Below, piece after piece: positions 5,457 to 8,575 of a stretch of DNA of 8,575 nucleotides. The notes under the pieces were generated by a model. The model ran no database searches, was not told the origin of the DNA, and worked only from the letters and a program-made list of their open reading frames with translations. Location of the stretch: the NCBI GenBank assembly GCA_002373535.1, contig DFKL01000023.1, forward strand, positions 1 to 8,575, in the 5' to 3' direction. Each line of letters opens with the position of its first letter. Within the stretch, counting starts at the first letter, position 1. A program made the translations under genes and the position numbers. The DNA comes from Prevotellaceae bacterium UBA3646 (lineage in GTDB: Bacteria; Bacteroidota; Bacteroidia; Bacteroidales; Bacteroidaceae).

Positions 5457-7496
5457 TTATTCCTTTATTCCGTTCCGTCTCAGCAAAGCGTCAATCGATG
5501 GCTCGCTGCCCTTGAAATTCCTGTACAATACCATGGGATGCTCGCTGCGGCCTCGTGACAGTATTTCCTTGCGGAAGCGATTTGCCGTCTCACGGTTGAA
5601 GATCCCTTCCTCCTGAAATACGCTATATGCATCGGCATCCAGGACCTCGGCCCATTTGTAGCTATAGTATCCGGCAGCATATCCTCCGCTCATTATATGG
5701 CCGAAGCGTACACTCATGCAGCTGTCCTTGAGCGAAGGCAGCACCATTGCGCGGTTCCATGCATTATGCTCGTATTCCCTGATGTCTGTGTCCTCTGGCA
5801 GTTCATGCTGTCGTGTGTAGTATGCCATATCCAGCAGGCAGAAGCTTACCTGGCGGCAGCATGCATATCCGCATTGGAAGTTGCGGGCCTTGCGGATACG
5901 GTCTATCAGTTCCGTCGGCATAGGCTCGCCTGTCTTGTAGTGGAAGGCAAATGTTTGCAGGAATTCCGGCTCGACGGCATAGTTCTCCATAAACTGGCTG
6001 GGAAGCTCCACGAAATCCCAGTAGACGTTCGTACATGAAAGAGCCTCGAACCTGACGTCAGAGAACGTGGCGTGCATGGCGTGTCCAAACTCGTGCAGGA
6101 AGGTCTCAACCTCGCCGAGTGTCAGCAGCGAAGGACGCTCCTTCGTAGGCTTTGTCAGGTTCATCACGATGCTCACTATCGGGCGTATATTCTCGCCGTC
6201 CTCCTCGATCCACTGCTCACGGTATGTCGTCATCCAGGCACCGGACTGCTTGTTCTCGCGTGGATGGAAGTCTGCCAGCAATACAGCCAGGAAGCGGCCG
6301 TCGCTATCCAATATCCGGTATGCGTCTACGTCTGGATGATAGACCGGGATGTCGTCAGCCTTCTGGAACGAAATCCCATACAGACGCTGTGCAAGCCCGA
6401 ATACCCCTTCCTTTACACGCTCCAATGGCAGGTAGGGGCGCAGCATCTCGCTGTCGATGTTGAAGCGTCGTATCTTCAGCAGGTAGCCGTAGTGGCTGAA
6501 GTCCCAGGGTTCCAAGTGAAAATCCTCACCCTCTATCTCTCTTGCCAGTATCTCGACGTCGGCAACCTCAGCCTGTGCGACAGGCATATAGGCCTCCAGC
6601 AGACGGTCCAAGAGATTCGTTACGTGTGCAGTGTCACCAGCCATGCGGCGCTCCAGGATGAAGTCGGCATACGTCTTGTACCCCATTAGCCTGGCCAGTT
6701 CCAGACGCAGGTTCACGATCCGGCGTACGATGGACATGTTGTTGTTCTCGTTGTCGTGAGTACAAATCGTGTTCATCGCATTGTACAGCTTTTCGCGCAA
6801 GTCGCGGCGCTCGCTGTATTGCATGAACGGGCCGTAGCTCGGAGCCTGCAGTGTCACCACCCAGCCGTCCATGTTGCGTGACTCCGCTTCGTGCCTTGCT
6901 GCTGCAATGGCACTTTCCGGCAGTCCTTCCAGTTCGGATTCGTCGGTCAGATGCATCGTGAAGGCATTGGTGTCATGCAACTCGTTTTGCGAGAACTGCA
7001 ATGTCAGCATCGACAATTCCGTGCGTATCTCGGCCAGACGCGCCTTCTTTTCCTTTGGCAGGTCGGCGCCGGAGCGCAGGAATCCGTCATAGATTTTCTC
7101 CATTAGCAGCTTCTCCTCGCTGTCAAGTTCGTCGCGTTTCTCCCACACCCTCTTGATGCGCTTGAACAGAGCCTCGTTCATGGTGATGGCGTTGCTGTGT
7201 TCGCTCAGCAACGGCGACATCTTCTGTGACAACTCCTCCATCTCGGGGCTGTTGCATGCCCCCAGCAGGTTGAAGAACACACTGGTTACGTTTTCCAGCA
7301 TTTCGCCCGTCTTGGGCAGGATGGTGTTCTGGAACGTAGGTTCCTCAGGATTGTTCACCAAGGCGTCTATCGCCTCACGCTCGCGACGCATGCCCTCCAG
7401 CATCGCTTCCTCATAGTGTTCAAACCTGATTTCGTCAAATGGAGGAACCTCGTGAGGAGTTCCGTATTTCTTTCTGAAGAATGGATTGTCGGCCAT
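5457..7496 (-). CDS. dcp: M3 family zinc peptidase, peptidyl-dipeptidase Dcp type
   Basis: A 679-residue thimet-oligopeptidase-family metallopeptidase; E. coli Dcp has 681 residues. Dcp releases dipeptides from the C-terminus of short peptides; the closely related oligopeptidase A (PrlC) cuts internally. The zinc site is FLHEFGHAMH, with His468, Glu469 and His472, and the third ligand Glu497 in DFVELPSQ, 25 residues on. Substrate-binding residues are in HIMSGGYAAGYYSYKWAEV at 600-618 (His600, Tyr606, Tyr611), the flexible-loop signature of the family. The C-terminus SEHPMVLYRNFKGSEPSIDA (651-670) is characteristic of Dcp. The N-terminal 200 residues are the expected helical lid. No signal peptide is visible, so it is probably cytoplasmic and degrades peptides from protein turnover. 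ATG 7496 follows AGGAA immediately, and the preceding Crp-like gene ends 24 bp upstream. The choice of Dcp over PrlC rests on length and C-terminal resemblance. Confidence 0.96.
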   Translation of the reverse strand: MADNPFFRKKYGTPHEVPPFDEIRFEHYEEAMLEGMRREREAIDALVNNPEEPTFQNTILPKTGEMLENVTSVFFNLLGACNSPEMEELSQKMSPLLSEHSNAITMNEALFKRIKRVWEKRDELDSEEKLLMEKIYDGFLRSGADLPKEKKARLAEIRTELSMLTLQFSQNELHDTNAFTMHLTDESELEGLPESAIAAARHEAESRNMDGWVVTLQAPSYGPFMQYSERRDLREKLYNAMNTICTHDNENNNMSIVRRIVNLRLELARLMGYKTYADFILERRMAGDTAHVTNLLDRLLEAYMPVAQAEVADVEILAREIEGEDFHLEPWDFSHYGYLLKIRRFNIDSEMLRPYLPLERVKEGVFGLAQRLYGISFQKADDIPVYHPDVDAYRILDSDGRFLAVLLADFHPRENKQSGAWMTTYREQWIEEDGENIRPIVSIVMNLTKPTKERPSLLTLGEVETFLHEFGHAMHATFSDVRFEALSCTNVYWDFVELPSQFMENYAVEPEFLQTFAFHYKTGEPMPTELIDRIRKARNFQCGYACCRQVSFCLLDMAYYTRQHELPEDTDIREYEHNAWNRAMVLPSLKDSCMSVRFGHIMSGGYAAGYYSYKWAEVLDADAYSVFQEEGIFNRETANRFRKEILSRGRSEHPMVLYRNFKGSEPSIDALLRRNGIKE

Positions 7497-7520
7497 TTCC
7501 TGTATGATATTTTTTCTTGT

Positions 7521-8162
7521 CTATATATTGCAGAATGTAATTCTGCCTCTCGTTATCCTTATCTTTCCTTCGTCCTGCATCCTGTGCAGGGTATGTGATA
7601 CGTTCAGCCTCGTCTCGCGGACTATGGCAGCCAGAGACTCCATATTTATGTCCAGGACCTTTTCGCCGCCGGCATTCAGCTGAATGCTGCGTACGAAACG
7701 CGTTATATGCTCCTCTACAGTGCATGTGGCACGCTCCGTCGCGGCATTGTTGTGCTTTTCCAGACGCGATGCCATTCGTCCCAGCAGGTTGATGCGGAAG
7801 ATCTCATTATTCATCAGAGTCCGCATCACGTGTTCGCGGCTGACCACCACCATCTTGGCATCCGTCGTAGCCTTGTAGCTCCTGGCATATCGCTGGCTCA
7901 GGCTCCAAACAGCCTCTTCCTCGATAACCTGCCCGGCATATATTCTTTCCGTCAGCTTCCAGTCATCTGCAGTCATGCTGCACTCCATCTCGCCCTCCAT
8001 GAGCATCGACAGTGTCCTGCAATACTCCCCCTGGCCTATCACCACGCCCTCGTCCTTCTCTACGGACACTATCCGCATTACGTGCCTCTCCTGCCAGTCC
8101 AGCAGGACGTCAGCGCCGATGCCCTGCAAAAGGGGTAGGGAAGAAAGCGAGGAGTAATACAT
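7521..8162 (-). CDS. Crp/Fnr family transcriptional regulator
   Basis: A 213-residue protein with the Crp/Fnr layout: N-terminal cyclic-nucleotide-binding-like beta barrel (about 15-110), a dimerisation helix (about 112-140, REHVMRTLMNNEIFRINLLG region), and a C-terminal winged helix (about 145-213). The helix-turn-helix is at about 174-201, with LAAIVRETRLNVSHTLHRMQ holding the recognition helix (RLNVSHTLHRM), followed by GKIRITRGRI as the wing. The stretch matching the CRP phosphate-binding cassette (GELGL...RSA) reads AGQVIEEEAVWSLSQRYARS and lacks the Gly-Glu pair, so cAMP binding is doubtful. No Fnr-type cysteine cluster is present; Cys48, Cys61, Cys147 and Cys211 are scattered. The ligand and target genes are unknown. 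It lies 12 bp after apbE and 24 bp before the M3 peptidase gene, so it may regulate its own cluster. Family assignment is firm; function is not. Confidence 0.9.
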   Translation of the reverse strand: MYYSSLSSLPLLQGIGADVLLDWQERHVMRIVSVEKDEGVVIGQGEYCRTLSMLMEGEMECSMTADDWKLTERIYAGQVIEEEAVWSLSQRYARSYKATTDAKMVVVSREHVMRTLMNNEIFRINLLGRMASRLEKHNNAATERATCTVEEHITRFVRSIQLNAGGEKVLDINMESLAAIVRETRLNVSHTLHRMQDEGKIRITRGRITFCNI

Positions 8163-8174
8163 TGGCTCGTCCTG

Positions 8175-8575
8175 CTATTGTCCGATGTTACTCCATGTCC
8201 TGTAGTCACCCGTCTCGTCAGCATAAATCAGGTAAGCCTTCAGTTCCGGATGGTCTTTCAGTACCCTCTTGGCCTTCTCCAGTCCCATCACCATGAAACT
8301 GGTGGCATATCCGTCGGCCAATGCACATGAAGGAGCCAGGACGGTGCTGGACAGTATGCTGTGCTGTACAGGATAGCCCGTCTTCGGGTCAATCGTATGT
8401 GCAACTTTGCGGCCGTCCTTCGTAACGTAGAAGTTCCTGTAGTTGCCGCTTGTGGCCATGGCAGCCTCATGCTCCTCAATCGTCTTCTGTATATCGTTGT
8501 TCACGCTCGTGCTGTCTTCCACGGGACTGTTGATGCCTATTACCCACGCCTTGCCGTTGGGGTTGTTGCCGGCAG
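8175..8575 (-). CDS. apbE: FAD:protein FMN transferase ApbE (partial, N-terminus beyond window edge)
   Basis: The last 132 residues of an ApbE-family flavin transferase, which uses FAD and Mg2+ to attach FMN covalently to a threonine of target proteins such as the NqrB/NqrC or RnfG/RnfD subunits of respiratory complexes; it usually acts outside the cytoplasm as a lipoprotein. Visible signatures are NGKAWVIGI near the cut edge, ATSGNYRNF, the conserved HTIDPKTGYPV, and the C-terminal ALADGYATSFMVMG, in which Asp87 and Thr91 of the visible part correspond to the metal ligands of the family. The family is about 330-350 residues, so about 200 residues including the signal and FAD-binding start are missing. 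No acceptor protein is encoded in the window. Its TAG is 12 bp before the Crp-like ATG, suggesting co-transcription. Confidence 0.95.
   Translation of the reverse strand, partial: AGNNPNGKAWVIGINSPVEDSTSVNNDIQKTIEEHEAAMATSGNYRNFYVTKDGRKVAHTIDPKTGYPVQHSILSSTVLAPSCALADGYATSFMVMGLEKAKRVLKDHPELKAYLIYADETGDYRTWSNIGQ

Overview
The window looks like ordinary chromosome from a member of the Bacteroidota, most likely order Bacteroidales. Three things point there. The protein types are typical of that group, including an uncharacterised lipoprotein that resembles the DUF4348 family. Start codons generally lack Shine-Dalgarno sequences. The one long divergent intergenic region carries two copies of the Bacteroidota -7 promoter element TAnnTTTG. 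Base composition looks roughly balanced by eye, so this is not one of the very AT-rich members. Genus cannot be settled from the sequence alone.

Layout. Bases 1-608 (minus) hold the N-terminal 60% or so of pheS, cut by the left edge. A 102-bp divergent intergenic region (609-710) separates it from a plus-strand pair: a predicted lipoprotein of unknown function (711-1565) and, 36 bp later, murB (1602-2651). murB converges on and overlaps by 8 bp the last gene of a compact minus-strand cluster that fills the rest of the window. In transcription order (right to left) the cluster is: apbE (partial, cut by the right edge), a Crp/Fnr-like regulator, an M3 peptidase (dcp), a dCMP deaminase, an S41 C-terminal processing protease, and a PhnP-like metallo-beta-lactamase-fold hydrolase. 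Junctions are +12, +24, +5, -14 and -4 bp, so these six genes are probably one transcription unit.

How the genes fit together. The plus-strand pair links an envelope lipoprotein to peptidoglycan precursor synthesis. The minus cluster mixes cell-envelope and protein-turnover functions (periplasmic S41 protease, oligopeptide-degrading M3 peptidase), pyrimidine nucleotide supply (dCMP to dUMP), covalent flavin attachment (ApbE) and a transcription factor. These are mostly housekeeping activities, not one pathway.

I see no mobile element, CRISPR array, tRNA, rRNA, phage gene or defence system. Coding density is near complete and no gene-free stretch exceeds about 100 bp. I did not find a convincing new biological system. 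The points worth a second look are the lipoprotein of unknown function upstream of murB, the overlapping gene ends, and the Crp-like regulator whose cyclic-nucleotide pocket looks degenerate.
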